A stretch of DNA of 64,000 bases. Origin: Pelistega europaea. Its GTDB lineage: Bacteria > Pseudomonadota > Gammaproteobacteria > Burkholderiales > Burkholderiaceae_B. Below the pieces are notes generated by a model. The model had not been told where the DNA came from and did not search any database. It saw only the letters and a list, made by a program, of their open reading frames with translations. The stretch is taken from contig NZ_JABGBO010000003.1 in assembly GCF_013133775.1 (NCBI RefSeq), forward strand, positions 124,001 to 188,000. The letters are read 5' to 3'. Made by a program: the position numbers and the translations under genes. Positions 49,484 through 57,954 of the stretch are shown one piece after another. Numbering within the stretch: position 1 is the stretch's first letter; each line of letters starts with the position of its first letter.

Positions 49484-50176
49484 CTACTTCACCATAGTAA
49501 TTGCAAAACCATCCCAGCCCTTGTGTCCTACCGTCTGAATAACGGTAGAATCTAAACGAGGATCATCATGAAGTTTTTGGAAGTATTGCCGGATGCCACG
49601 AATGTTTGGAGCCCTATCTGTCTCGGTCACAACCTTACCATCGCGTACCATATTATCTGCCACAATCACAGTACCCGAACGACTTAGCTCCATGCAATAA
49701 TCAAGATACACAGGATTATTTTGCTTATCCGCATCTATAAAGATGAAGTCAAAACTTGGAATCAATCCTGCCTTATGTTCTTTAACAAGCAACTCTAGAC
49801 ATTCTTGAGCCTTACCATGCATCATACGAATCTTATCTTGCATATCTGTCATAGCAAAAGTCTGCTCAGCAATTTGAATATGCTTTTCATCAAAGTCAAT
49901 GGTAGTCACTAACCCATCTGCTGGCAAATCCTTCGCCATCCATACTGTACTGTATCCCGCTAGCGTTCCTATTTCCAGGATGCGTTTCGCCCCCATCATT
50001 TTAATGAAAAAATGTAATAACTTGCCGTGATTGGCTGGAACATTAATCTTAGGGATAGGCTTAGTACGATGAAACGCTAATACAGCATCAGACATTGTAT
50101 CGTCAGCATGTAAACGTTTAAAAACCAAATCATCAACCTGATCAGGTAAATCCGATGGAATAACTGCACTATACAT
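49484..50176 (-). CDS. SAM-dependent O-methyltransferase family 3
   Basis: The 230-residue protein belongs to the caffeoyl-CoA O-methyltransferase-like family, which methylates catechol-type hydroxyl groups. It has the SAM loop RILEIGTLAGYSTVWMA, VTTIDFDEKH, and the metal-binding FIFIDADKQNN and ADNMVRDG. No signal peptide is present. The start MYSAVIPSDL was chosen; an upstream TTG would add eight residues. The bacterial substrates of this group are mostly unknown, and the neighbours (rnpB, pyrC) give no hint. Confidence 0.9.
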   Translation of the reverse strand: MYSAVIPSDLPDQVDDLVFKRLHADDTMSDAVLAFHRTKPIPKINVPANHGKLLHFFIKMMGAKRILEIGTLAGYSTVWMAKDLPADGLVTTIDFDEKHIQIAEQTFAMTDMQDKIRMMHGKAQECLELLVKEHKAGLIPSFDFIFIDADKQNNPVYLDYCMELSRSGTVIVADNMVRDGKVVTETDRAPNIRGIRQYFQKLHDDPRLDSTVIQTVGHKGWDGFAITMVK

Positions 50177-50242
50177 AACTTTTTTATAGCAAAACACCAA
50201 TGGTTGCTATCATACTCTCAAATAAATAACTTATACCAAAAA

Positions 50243-51301
50243 CTACTTCACAAATGACCAAGCTAGCGACTCTCCAGCTGCCAACGGGACAAGATATTGT
50301 TTATCCGCATAATCTAACACCTCTGGAATAGCAAACGCTTTGCGCTCTAAGGTAATCGTGTCCGTATTCACTGGCAGCCCATAAAAAGCAGCTCCATGCA
50401 AACTTGCAAACCCCTCCAATGCCTCTAATTTCCCTGCCTTTTCAAAAGCAGTAGCATATAGCTCCATCGCATGTAATGCAGAATAACAACCAGCACAGCC
50501 ACAAGCAGCTTCTTTGGCTCCTTTAGCATGAGGAGCACTATCTGTACCAAGAAAAAACCGCGGATTGCCACTTGTTGCAGCTTCTACCAGCGCAATTCGA
50601 TGCTCCTCCCGTTTTAATACAGGCAAGCAGTAGTAATGTGGACGAATTCCCCCTTGGAAAATAGCATTACGGTTATAAAGTAAGTGCTGTGGAGTAATTG
50701 TGGCTCCTATATACCCTTCTGCATCACGCACATATTGTGCTCCATGCTTAGTCGTAATATGTTCAAACACTATTTTAAGCTCAGGAAACGCCTTGCGTAG
50801 CGGCAACATGACACGATCAATAAACACAGCTTCTCGATCAAACAAATCCACACTTGGATCGGTCACTTCTCCATGCACCAACAGAGGTACACCATACTTC
50901 TGCATCATTTCCAAAACAGCAGCACAGTTAGCTAATAAATCTGTTACACCAGCATCAGAGTTAGTGGTTGCTCCTGCGGGATAAAGTTTAAAGGCTTTCA
51001 CAAAACCACTCTCTGCCACACGTACCACCTCTTCTGCTGTTGTATTATTTGTAAGATACAGTGTCATCAGGGGGGTGAAATGAGTGATTTGCTTATCTTG
51101 CATAACCTTCTCAATACGTTCTTTATAGGCCTGTGCCATAGCCACAGTCGTCACGGGAGGCTTCAAGTTAGGCATAACAATAGCTCGTGCGAACTGACAT
51201 GCTGAGTCAGGTAACACTGCCGCCAATGCACCATCATCACGCAAATGTAAATGCCAATCATCGGGACGAATCATAGTAAGATGTGTGCTGGAAATCTGCA
51301 T
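50243..51301 (-). CDS. pyrC: dihydroorotase
   Basis: PyrC closes the dihydroorotate ring in pyrimidine synthesis. The 352-residue protein has the zinc-binding HLHLRD motif near residue 17, the catalytic lysine region KAFKLYPAG, VFEHITTKHG, and LGTDSAPHAKGAKEAACGCAGC. The length and motifs match the E. coli-type PyrC (class II). It lies 66 bases upstream of the O-methyltransferase gene. Confidence 0.97.
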   Translation of the reverse strand: MQISSTHLTMIRPDDWHLHLRDDGALAAVLPDSACQFARAIVMPNLKPPVTTVAMAQAYKERIEKVMQDKQITHFTPLMTLYLTNNTTAEEVVRVAESGFVKAFKLYPAGATTNSDAGVTDLLANCAAVLEMMQKYGVPLLVHGEVTDPSVDLFDREAVFIDRVMLPLRKAFPELKIVFEHITTKHGAQYVRDAEGYIGATITPQHLLYNRNAIFQGGIRPHYYCLPVLKREEHRIALVEAATSGNPRFFLGTDSAPHAKGAKEAACGCAGCYSALHAMELYATAFEKAGKLEALEGFASLHGAAFYGLPVNTDTITLERKAFAIPEVLDYADKQYLVPLAAGESLAWSFVK

Positions 51302-51423
51302 GGTTATTACCCCTCATAAAATTTAACTCCCTATATTTTACAATTCCCAAGGAAATTTAATTTCTTTTGTATGTAAATCGCTTAAAATGACGCCTCTGAA
51401 TTATTCATTTGGGAGTATTAAAA

Positions 51424-51696
51424 ATGACAACAGAGAAAAAAACAGCTCGCAAACCTAATGCAGCGTTTATGAAACCATTAACCCCTAGTAGCGAACTTGC
51501 AGCCATCATTGGCAGCACTCCTTTACCTCGCACAGAAGTGACTAAAAAGATTTGGGACTATATTAAAGCCAACAATTTGCAAGATGCAAAAAATCGTCGC
51601 AACATCAATGCTGATGCTAAACTTCGTCCTATTTTTGGTAAAGATCAAGTATCTATGTTTGAAATGACTAAGCTTGTGAGCCAACACTTAAAATAA
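51424..51696 (+). CDS. SWIB/MDM2 domain protein
   Basis: The 90-residue protein is almost only an SWIB domain (FMKPLTPSSELAAIIGSTPLPRT, then IWDYIKANNLQDAKNRRNI and FEMTKLVSQHL), preceded by a short basic N-terminal tail. In eukaryotes this domain occurs in chromatin remodelling subunits. Stand-alone copies are known in chlamydiae and some proteobacteria, where they are thought to touch DNA or topoisomerase. The start MTTEKK was chosen because GGGAG lies eight bases upstream. A cruciform terminator follows. Confidence 0.9.
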   Translation: MTTEKKTARKPNAAFMKPLTPSSELAAIIGSTPLPRTEVTKKIWDYIKANNLQDAKNRRNINADAKLRPIFGKDQVSMFEMTKLVSQHLK

Positions 51697-51724
51697 TGCC
51701 TGCTCACTTCGCTTACTTAACTCT

Positions 51725-51770
51725 TACCCACCGAGTAGCACTATCAATCACAGTGCCCAGACGGTGGGTA
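51725..51770 (+). terminator. hairpin after the SWIB gene
   Basis: A perfect 9-bp stem (TACCCACCG with CGGTGGGTA) encloses a second small stem (GCACT with AGTGC). The trailing bases are TGTCTTAAT, so termination is possible but not typical. Confidence 0.6.
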
Positions 51771-51787
51771 TGTCTTAATAAGAGCCA

Positions 51788-51824
51788 AGAAGAGGAGAAA
51801 CTTCAATCAATGTTCTCCTCTTTG
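51788..51824. terminator. bidirectional terminator between SWIB and adhesin genes
   Basis: The stem AGGAGAA-TTCTCCT, extended by AGAG/CTCT pairs, lies 12 bases past the adhesin stop on the minus strand. It is followed by short T-rich stretches on both sides. Confidence 0.7.
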
Positions 51825-51835
51825 CATCATAAGTA

Positions 51836-53320
51836 TTAATCAAAATAATAAGTTGCTCCCACAACAGCACCCAGATTTCCTTGGCTATTGTGATTAATTG
51901 CTCCTTTTACCATCAATTTACCATTATCTGCCATATAAGACGCACCTAAGGCATAGCCCACTTGACCTTTGTAAATGGCAGAAGATAGGCCTAGTGAAGT
52001 CTGTCCTGGTCTAAAAGACTGCCCCAAACCAGCAACAGCCATAGCAGAAGCTGTTCCAGCAAACCCTTCTTTACGAACAAATTGCGTATTTTTCTGCAAT
52101 GCCTGTAAAGCACTACCCACATCACGGAGCTTCATTTGTTTACCAGAGTTTAAATCCTTAATGGTATATACAGGAGCATTCACTCGACCATCCGCTGTCA
52201 CACTAGCTCCACCCCCCAAATAATTGGCAGTGTCTTGAGCGGCCACACCCATATTAGCATCCAAAGCACTAATGGCACCTGCTACCGTAGAATGCGTTTT
52301 CTTTTGTCCCGTTTTTGAGTCTGTCACCACATATTGTGGGGCAGTCACTCTCCCATCATCCCCTACAGTGGCACCACCGCCAAGATGTTGAGCCAAGTCC
52401 TCTGCATTAGCCCTTATCAAAGCTTTAGAAGTATCCATCACATAGTTCACATTTGTCTGTACTGCACCAATGGCACTACCAACATCTCGATGGTTTATTT
52501 CTGTTGCTGTGGCAATATCTTGAATAGTATAAGTGGGAGGTATCACTGTACCGTCGTTATTGAGCATAGCTCCTCCTCCTAAATGAGTCACTATATCATT
52601 AATACTTCGGTCTGTTGTATCCGCCCTACCTTCTAACACCATTGCTCGTCCCTCTAGACCTTGAGTTTTATCTTCCAATGTTAAAGTACGCCCCTCTAGA
52701 CCTTGGGTTTTATCCTCCAATGTTAAAGTACGCCCCTCTAGACCTTGGGTTTTATCCTCCAATGTTAAAGTACGCCCCTCTAGACCTTGGGTTTTATCCT
52801 CCAATGTTAAAGTACGCCCCTCTAGACTTTGAGTTTTATCTTCCAATGTTAAAGTACGTCCCTCTAGACCTTGGGTTTTATCCTCCAATGTTAAAGTACG
52901 CCCCTCTAGACCTTGGGTTTTATCCTCCAATGTTAAAGTACGCCCCTCTAGACCTTGGGTTTTGTTTTCCAATCCTGCTGTCCTTTCCCCAAGATTATTG
53001 GTTTTCATCTCAAGCGATGAGGTTCTATTTACCACGTCTACCGTCCTAGACTCCAAGGCATTAGCCCTTTCCTCTAGGTCAGATGCCCTACCTGTAAGTC
53101 GAGTAATCTCTGCTGAATTGCCACCTCCAGCTGTATGGATAACCCTACAAAAACCTGTTGATTCATCGCATCTTTGCACCTCAATAGCATTCCTTTCTGC
53201 GTTATAGGTTACTCTTGTAGCGTAATGAACTCCACCCTCTTCTGCTAATGCATTTGTATATACAGCTCCTACGCAAGAAAAACCAATTAATACCCATAGT
53301 TTTTTTCGATTGAATATCAT
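51836..53320 (-). CDS. trimeric autotransporter adhesin with 14-residue repeat stalk
   Basis: This is a 494-residue type Vc surface protein. The signal peptide starts MIFNRKKLWVLIGF and is cut near ALAEEG. A short N-terminal cap with two Cys (QRCDESTGFCRVIH) follows. A coiled-coil stalk has eight copies of a 14-residue unit (KTQGLEGRTLTLED), exactly two heptads. Three LGGGA-DG-P-Y motifs and the YadA anchor (GFAGTASAMAVAGLGQ to the terminal Phe-Asp) complete it. There is no YadA head. The anchor closely resembles that of the larger adhesin at 15722. It diverges from a LysR gene, with 243 bases and two dyads between them. Confidence 0.92.
   Translation of the reverse strand: MIFNRKKLWVLIGFSCVGAVYTNALAEEGGVHYATRVTYNAERNAIEVQRCDESTGFCRVIHTAGGGNSAEITRLTGRASDLEERANALESRTVDVVNRTSSLEMKTNNLGERTAGLENKTQGLEGRTLTLEDKTQGLEGRTLTLEDKTQGLEGRTLTLEDKTQSLEGRTLTLEDKTQGLEGRTLTLEDKTQGLEGRTLTLEDKTQGLEGRTLTLEDKTQGLEGRAMVLEGRADTTDRSINDIVTHLGGGAMLNNDGTVIPPTYTIQDIATATEINHRDVGSAIGAVQTNVNYVMDTSKALIRANAEDLAQHLGGGATVGDDGRVTAPQYVVTDSKTGQKKTHSTVAGAISALDANMGVAAQDTANYLGGGASVTADGRVNAPVYTIKDLNSGKQMKLRDVGSALQALQKNTQFVRKEGFAGTASAMAVAGLGQSFRPGQTSLGLSSAIYKGQVGYALGASYMADNGKLMVKGAINHNSQGNLGAVVGATYYFD
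52651..52983 (-). repeat. 42-bp tandem repeat array, about eight copies
   Basis: Units start every 42 bases from 52651; seven are complete, and the eighth diverges after its first half. Copies differ by only one to three bases. Each encodes one 14-residue stalk unit. The near identity suggests recent expansion, and slippage would change stalk length in steps of two heptads without breaking the frame. Confidence 0.92.
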
Positions 53321-53353
53321 ATTAATGCTCCTTTAAATAATTACCAGTTGTCT

Positions 53354-53373
53354 ACGTGAATCGTTTTTCACGT
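53354..53373. promoter_or_regulatory. inverted repeat upstream of the second adhesin
   Basis: ACGTGAA-6-TTCACGT is a perfect 7-bp dyad that lies 34 bases before the adhesin start. It may be an operator or a leader hairpin. Confidence 0.45.
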
Positions 53374-53510
53374 CATACTCATTCTAAAAAAGCATCTAGA
53401 AACTGAACATCAGGAAAGAATACTTTTGTCCATGCGTAAAACTACATACAAAAGACTTGACTTTTTCCAACAACTTTGTTCGCAAAGACAATAACCTTAA
53501 ATCACATATG

Positions 53511-53545
53511 ACGAAGTTACTTCGGTATACTAATAACTTCTTCGT
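53511..53545. promoter_or_regulatory. dyad in front of the LysR gene
   Basis: ACGAAG-TTA and TAACTTC-TTCGT face each other around a 14-base centre, and the left arm also holds a perfect small palindrome, CGAAG-TTA-CTTCG. It ends 18 bases before the LysR start, so the regulator may bind it to control itself and the adhesin. Confidence 0.5.
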
Positions 53546-53563
53546 GGTGAATTTTTGCTTGCT

Positions 53564-54475
53564 ATGAATATTTCCTTTCGACAATTACGCGCTTTTGTCA
53601 CCGTTGCCCGTAAAGGGAGCTTTACATCAGCAGCAGAGTCTTTGTTTCTGACACAGTCAGCTCTTAGCGGACTTATCAAAGAATTAGAGCAAACATGGGA
53701 GGTCAAATTATTTGAACGAACCACTCGCCGTCTGGTACTCACTAGTGCTGGGCAGGAGCTGTATCCCAAAGCTCAACAAATTCTCATGCAGATTGAAGAG
53801 ATTAATACCCAAGCCAAAAGCTACCGAGCAATACACCAAGGTAGGGTGCGTGTTGCATGTTCTCAGCAATTGGCTGCTTTTTTGCTACCAGAACTAATAG
53901 CAGAATACCAATTAATCACCCCTTCTACCCATATTGATATTATGGATTGTGGTGTAGAAAATGTCATTCCACTCGTTGATGAAGGAGAGGCTGACTGGGG
54001 AATAGGGCCAGAAAGGGAGGTAAGGTCTAACATTAGTAGTGAAAATTTATTTTCTCTTCCTTTTCATGCCGTCTTAAAAAAAGAACATCGTCTAGCAAAA
54101 CAGAGTACTCTTACATGGGCAGAACTTATCCATGAACCGCTCATCACATTAAAAGGCCCATTCTCCGAAAGATTGGCAGAACAAATTCATGTCTCTCAAC
54201 AATCCATACTAGAAAAGGCAAACAAGGTTAACTATATGTCCACAGCACTAAGTATGGTCAATGCAGGATTGGGGATTACGATTTGCTTGCCTTATTCAAA
54301 AAAACAGATTGACCAATATGATTTAGTAATGTGCAAAATGGTAAAACCCAGCATTAGTCGGAAATTTTATATTTTCCAAAGAAAAAGTGCTGTACTATCA
54401 GATGCAGCACAGCACTTCAAGGATTTTGTAGTATCTAGACTCAATAAAGGCAAGTACTTTACTCAACAAGAATAG
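53564..54475 (+). CDS. LysR-family transcriptional regulator
   Basis: The 303-residue protein has the classic N-terminal winged helix (FRQLRAFVTVARKGSFTSAAESLFLTQSALSGLIKELE, here in parts) with LFERTTRRLVLTSAG and a C-terminal effector domain of two lobes. The ATG at 53564 was preferred over an upstream TTG. It diverges from the second adhesin, the usual arrangement of a LysR protein and its target. The ligand cannot be told. yghU lies downstream on the other strand, so it is not in the same unit. Confidence 0.94.
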   Translation: MNISFRQLRAFVTVARKGSFTSAAESLFLTQSALSGLIKELEQTWEVKLFERTTRRLVLTSAGQELYPKAQQILMQIEEINTQAKSYRAIHQGRVRVACSQQLAAFLLPELIAEYQLITPSTHIDIMDCGVENVIPLVDEGEADWGIGPEREVRSNISSENLFSLPFHAVLKKEHRLAKQSTLTWAELIHEPLITLKGPFSERLAEQIHVSQQSILEKANKVNYMSTALSMVNAGLGITICLPYSKKQIDQYDLVMCKMVKPSISRKFYIFQRKSAVLSDAAQHFKDFVVSRLNKGKYFTQQE

Positions 54476-54541
54476 CAATCACTGTAAGCTAAAACCTTGA
54501 CTTATACGTGTAGAGTAAATACTTTCTGTAATTAGGCAATA

Positions 54542-54597
54542 GACGGTATTCTATTAAGCAATGAGACGGTATTCTATTAAGCAATGAGACGGTATTC
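54542..54597 (-). repeat. 23-bp tandem duplication across the yghU stop
   Basis: Units 54542-54564 and 54565-54587 are identical, and a third partial copy runs to 54597. Each full unit contains the last codons of yghU (for EYRLIA) and the stop codon. The extra copy lies outside the frame. Confidence 0.9.
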
Positions 54598-55371
54598 TTT
54601 TGCTAGAGCAGCTTGTACTGCTGTCCTATTTGCTATTTGTTTTGCCCAACGTAGAATATGTGTATACTCTTGTACATTTAAAAACTCTGCGGCATTGTAA
54701 AGCTCACCCAGTACCAAACGACCATACCAAGGCCAGATGGCCATATCCGCAATAGTGTACTCATCACCAACAATAAACTGCCTTACTGCTAATTGCTGAT
54801 CCAATAAACTAAGTTGTCGTTTGGTTTCCATGGCAAAACGATTAATCGGATACTCAAATTTTTCAGGGGCATAGGCATAGAAATGACCAAAACCACCTCC
54901 CACATAAGGAGCACTTCCCATTTGCCAAAATAGCCATGACAAACACGCTGTCCTTTCAGGCAATGTCTCTGGCAAGAACTCGCCAAACTTCTCAGCTAAA
55001 TAAAGTAAAATAGCTCCTGATTCAAAAACAGGTTGTGGCGGAGTCACAGAATAGTCTAGTAAAGCAGGAATTTTAGAATTGGGGTTAATTGACACAAAAT
55101 CTGAGCCAAATTGCTCACCCTTACCTATGTCAATCTTAAACACATCATAATTAGCCGCTTGAATACCTTTAGCTAACAACTCTTCCAGCATAACAGTCAC
55201 TTTAATACCATTGGGAGTACCTAATGAATATAGCTGTAAATCTGCATCACCACGCGGTAGATGTTGCTCAAACGTAGCACCTGCTGTCGGACGATTAATA
55301 TTAGCAAATTTACCACCATTACCAGGTACCCATTCCCATACTTTAGGGGGGATATATTGTGCTGTCATCAT
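54577..55371 (-). CDS. yghU: YghU-type glutathione S-transferase
   Basis: The 264-residue protein closely resembles E. coli YghU, a Nu-class GST with disulfide-bond reductase activity that binds two glutathiones. Matching segments are LQLYSLGTPNG, VMLEELLAKG, FVSINPNSKIPAL, VFESGAILLYLAEKFG and YTIADMAIWPWYG. It is shorter than YghU at the C-terminus by about 20 residues. AGGAGATC precedes the start. Its end is marked by a tandem duplication. Confidence 0.94.
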   Translation of the reverse strand: MMTAQYIPPKVWEWVPGNGGKFANINRPTAGATFEQHLPRGDADLQLYSLGTPNGIKVTVMLEELLAKGIQAANYDVFKIDIGKGEQFGSDFVSINPNSKIPALLDYSVTPPQPVFESGAILLYLAEKFGEFLPETLPERTACLSWLFWQMGSAPYVGGGFGHFYAYAPEKFEYPINRFAMETKRQLSLLDQQLAVRQFIVGDEYTIADMAIWPWYGRLVLGELYNAAEFLNVQEYTHILRWAKQIANRTAVQAALAKEYRLIA

Positions 55372-55492
55372 GATCTCCTATTCAAGTGCGGCGAGTATTC
55401 GTATATTGTACGACTCACCCTAACAATCTCATTGTCAAAAAAAATGATGGTAAAAATATCATTTCTACCATCACTGATTATAAACACTAAGA

Positions 55493-57154
55493 TTAACCTT
55501 GAACACCGGAACCTGGCATTCGTAAATGTTCACCCACACGGATACCACGTTTACCTAGATTATTTAAGGCACGAATACCATCAACAGTCGTACCATAGCG
55601 GCGTGCTAGGGAGTATAAAGTATCCCCTGCTGACACTTTGTGGATTTGTGGTCCTGCACTACTACGTTTAGTATATTTAGGAGCACTAACTGCTCTTGGG
55701 GCGACCACTTTAGTATTCATAGAATAAATAGCAGTACGAACCCTAGCCTTAGAGGTAGAAACTGTGCTCACTCTAACATCCTGAGCAAGAGTAGGCTCCT
55801 GAGCTGTATTCTGAGATGCAACAAGATTGCCAATTAAATCATCATGACCGATTGAATTATTATTCACCACCGGACGTGAAGCAGAGACTAACCGTGGCTG
55901 AGCGGCATTAGAGGCTGACTGTCCCAAACGCACATTAGGATTTACCTCACGCAAAGAAGGAGTCTGTACAGGCAAATTCACTTGATTACTTGCTAACATA
56001 GTACTACTACCAGCGATAGGATTACGAATCTCTTTTGTATTGATACCTGAAGGAGAAGCATCCATAGATAAACCGGGTGCACGTGGGACTAAAAGGGTCC
56101 GAGAGGAAATCGCCACAGTTTGTTTACGTCCATAACCATTGAGCGACTTTAATTCTTCTAAAGAAATTCCATGCCGCTTGGCAATATCAGCAAGTGACTC
56201 ACCTGGAGTAGGTGTATATCCTCGCCAAGAGGATAACTCACCCTTATGTTGTTTAAGATTTTGTTCAAAAATAGCGACATTTTTCTTGGGCAGAAGAATA
56301 CGTGTTTTATGCTCTTTAAGAATTACAGGACGCTTATCTGCTGGATTCAATAAACGAAACTCTTCATCTGAAATACCAGCTAAACGTACAATCGTGCTAA
56401 CATCCATGTCTTCTGTCTTGGTAACTTCAGCAAAATAAGGTTGATCAGGGACATTAGGCAAAGTCACCCCGTATTTTGATGGGTTTGCAATAATGCGCTT
56501 GATAGCCAATAACTTAGGAACATAGTTACGAGTCTCGTTTGGCATACGCAATGATAAAAAATCAGTTCCCAAACCTTGGGCTGCGTTACGATCACGAGCA
56601 CGGCGTACAGCACCCTCCCCCCAGTTATAGGACGCAAGTGCCAAATGCCAATCATTGTCTTGGAATTGATACAAGTACTCAAGATAATCTAGAGCTGCAC
56701 GTGTAGAATGGATGGTATCCTGACGGTCATCTCTCCACCAGTCTTGTGTCAAATTATAATGCGTCCCTGTGCTTGGGATAAACTGCCACAAACCAGCCGC
56801 TTTGGAGCGAGATAATGCCTTGGCATTGTAAGCACTCTCAACAAAAGGCAATAAAGCCAACTCTGATGGCATATCACGTTTTTCTAATTCTTTGGTGATA
56901 TAGTAAATATAGCGACGAGAACGCTCTGCCATAGTATGAATCATCTGAGGACGAGAGGCATAGAACTGAGTCCAATAATCCACCTTGGGGTCATTATCCA
57001 AGTCTGGCATATCAAATTCTTTGCGAATACGCTCCCAGATATCCTTTTGCTGCTTATCTAGACCAGCTAAATTGCGATGATGATGACCTCCTGTAGAAGC
57101 GCAGCCAGTAATAGCAACAGCCACAGCAATAACAGCATAACGAAGAAGTTTCAT
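55493..57154 (-). CDS. mltD: membrane-bound lytic murein transglycosylase D
   Basis: MltD cleaves peptidoglycan glycan strands with formation of anhydro-MurNAc. The 553-residue lipoprotein has a signal peptide with lipobox ITGC (Cys about residue 18), the SLT domain with catalytic Glu in LALLPFVESAYNAKALSRS and GLWQFIPSTG, and two LysM domains: one near residues 315-360 (YTPTPGESLADIAKRHG) and one at the C-terminus (HKVSAGDTLYSLARRYG). The linker between the LysM domains is long and rich in Ser, Asn and Val. The start MKLLRYAV was chosen because GAGAG precedes it; an upstream ATG would add nine residues before the signal peptide. It lies 8 bases downstream of gloB. Confidence 0.94.
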   Translation of the reverse strand: MKLLRYAVIAVAVAITGCASTGGHHHRNLAGLDKQQKDIWERIRKEFDMPDLDNDPKVDYWTQFYASRPQMIHTMAERSRRYIYYITKELEKRDMPSELALLPFVESAYNAKALSRSKAAGLWQFIPSTGTHYNLTQDWWRDDRQDTIHSTRAALDYLEYLYQFQDNDWHLALASYNWGEGAVRRARDRNAAQGLGTDFLSLRMPNETRNYVPKLLAIKRIIANPSKYGVTLPNVPDQPYFAEVTKTEDMDVSTIVRLAGISDEEFRLLNPADKRPVILKEHKTRILLPKKNVAIFEQNLKQHKGELSSWRGYTPTPGESLADIAKRHGISLEELKSLNGYGRKQTVAISSRTLLVPRAPGLSMDASPSGINTKEIRNPIAGSSTMLASNQVNLPVQTPSLREVNPNVRLGQSASNAAQPRLVSASRPVVNNNSIGHDDLIGNLVASQNTAQEPTLAQDVRVSTVSTSKARVRTAIYSMNTKVVAPRAVSAPKYTKRSSAGPQIHKVSAGDTLYSLARRYGTTVDGIRALNNLGKRGIRVGEHLRMPGSGVQG

Positions 57155-57162
57155 AGCTCTCT

Positions 57163-57942
57163 CTAAAAATGATTCTTCCACTCACGCAGCGTCCCCAAGA
57201 CATCCGCTGGTGAAGACAAAAAACGCCCAGCATACTGCTCTGCCGCCTGTTGGATAATACGCTGATTAGCCCTTAGGAATGGATTAGTACGCAACTCTTG
57301 ACCTAAAGTGGTAGGAACAGTGGGTAAACCCTGCTCACGCAACTCCTGTGCTCTGATTTGCCAATCCAGCAAGTCAGGGTTAGAAGAATCCACTAATAGG
57401 GCCCAACGAATATTAGATAAAGTATATTCATGGGCACAATACACTAGAGTATTTTCGCTCATTTTTTTAAGCTTATCAAGGCTTTGCAACATTTGTTTCG
57501 AATTTCCTTCAAATAGCCGTCCACAGCCACAAGAAAATAAGGTATCGCCACAAAAAACAAAGGGTTGTCGAAAGGAAATTTGCCCCCAATACGCCACATG
57601 ATCGAGCGTATGACCTGGCACCTCTAGTACCGAAACAGACAATGGCAAAGGTTCCAAATCCAGTGTGTCGCCCTCTTGTACATACACATCAATCCCTTCA
57701 ATCTGCGAGCTTACAGGACCGTAAACCCTGGCCCCAGTTTCCTGTGCCAATGCAAGCACCCCCCCCGTATGATCTTGGTGGTGGTGCGTGATAAGAATAG
57801 AGGTCAGCTGTAAATGGTGTTGCTGCAAAAACACAGCAACAGGATCTTTTTGTCCAGGATCCACCGCACAGGCGTAGCGCCCATCCGTTATTATCCATAT
57901 ATAATTATCATTAAAAGCAGGAATCGGTTTAATCTCTACCAT
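57163..57942 (-). CDS. gloB: hydroxyacylglutathione hydrolase (glyoxalase II)
   Basis: GloB hydrolyses S-lactoylglutathione in methylglyoxal detoxification. The 259-residue metallo-beta-lactamase-fold protein has IPAFNDNYIWII at the start, metal site THHHQDHTGG, VPGHTLDHVAYW, FCGDTLFSCGCGRLFEG and YCAHEYTLSNIRWA. The ATG at 57942 was chosen because AGGA lies at the right distance; two earlier ATGs lack a site. Its start is 12 bases from the start of the divergent methyltransferase gene. Confidence 0.95.
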   Translation of the reverse strand: MVEIKPIPAFNDNYIWIITDGRYACAVDPGQKDPVAVFLQQHHLQLTSILITHHHQDHTGGVLALAQETGARVYGPVSSQIEGIDVYVQEGDTLDLEPLPLSVSVLEVPGHTLDHVAYWGQISFRQPFVFCGDTLFSCGCGRLFEGNSKQMLQSLDKLKKMSENTLVYCAHEYTLSNIRWALLVDSSNPDLLDWQIRAQELREQGLPTVPTTLGQELRTNPFLRANQRIIQQAAEQYAGRFLSSPADVLGTLREWKNHF

Positions 57943-57954
57943 GGCGTTCATCCT

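Noticed and set aside
52651-52983. Regular repeats as a CRISPR array
   Set aside because: The repeats are 42 bases, directly adjacent, without unique spacers, and they encode coiled-coil heptads.
52615-53049. 144-codon frame opposite the adhesin repeats, with its own 14-residue repeats
   Set aside because: It is the antisense image of the 42-bp array. It has no ribosome site, and the minus-strand adhesin has a signal peptide and anchor.
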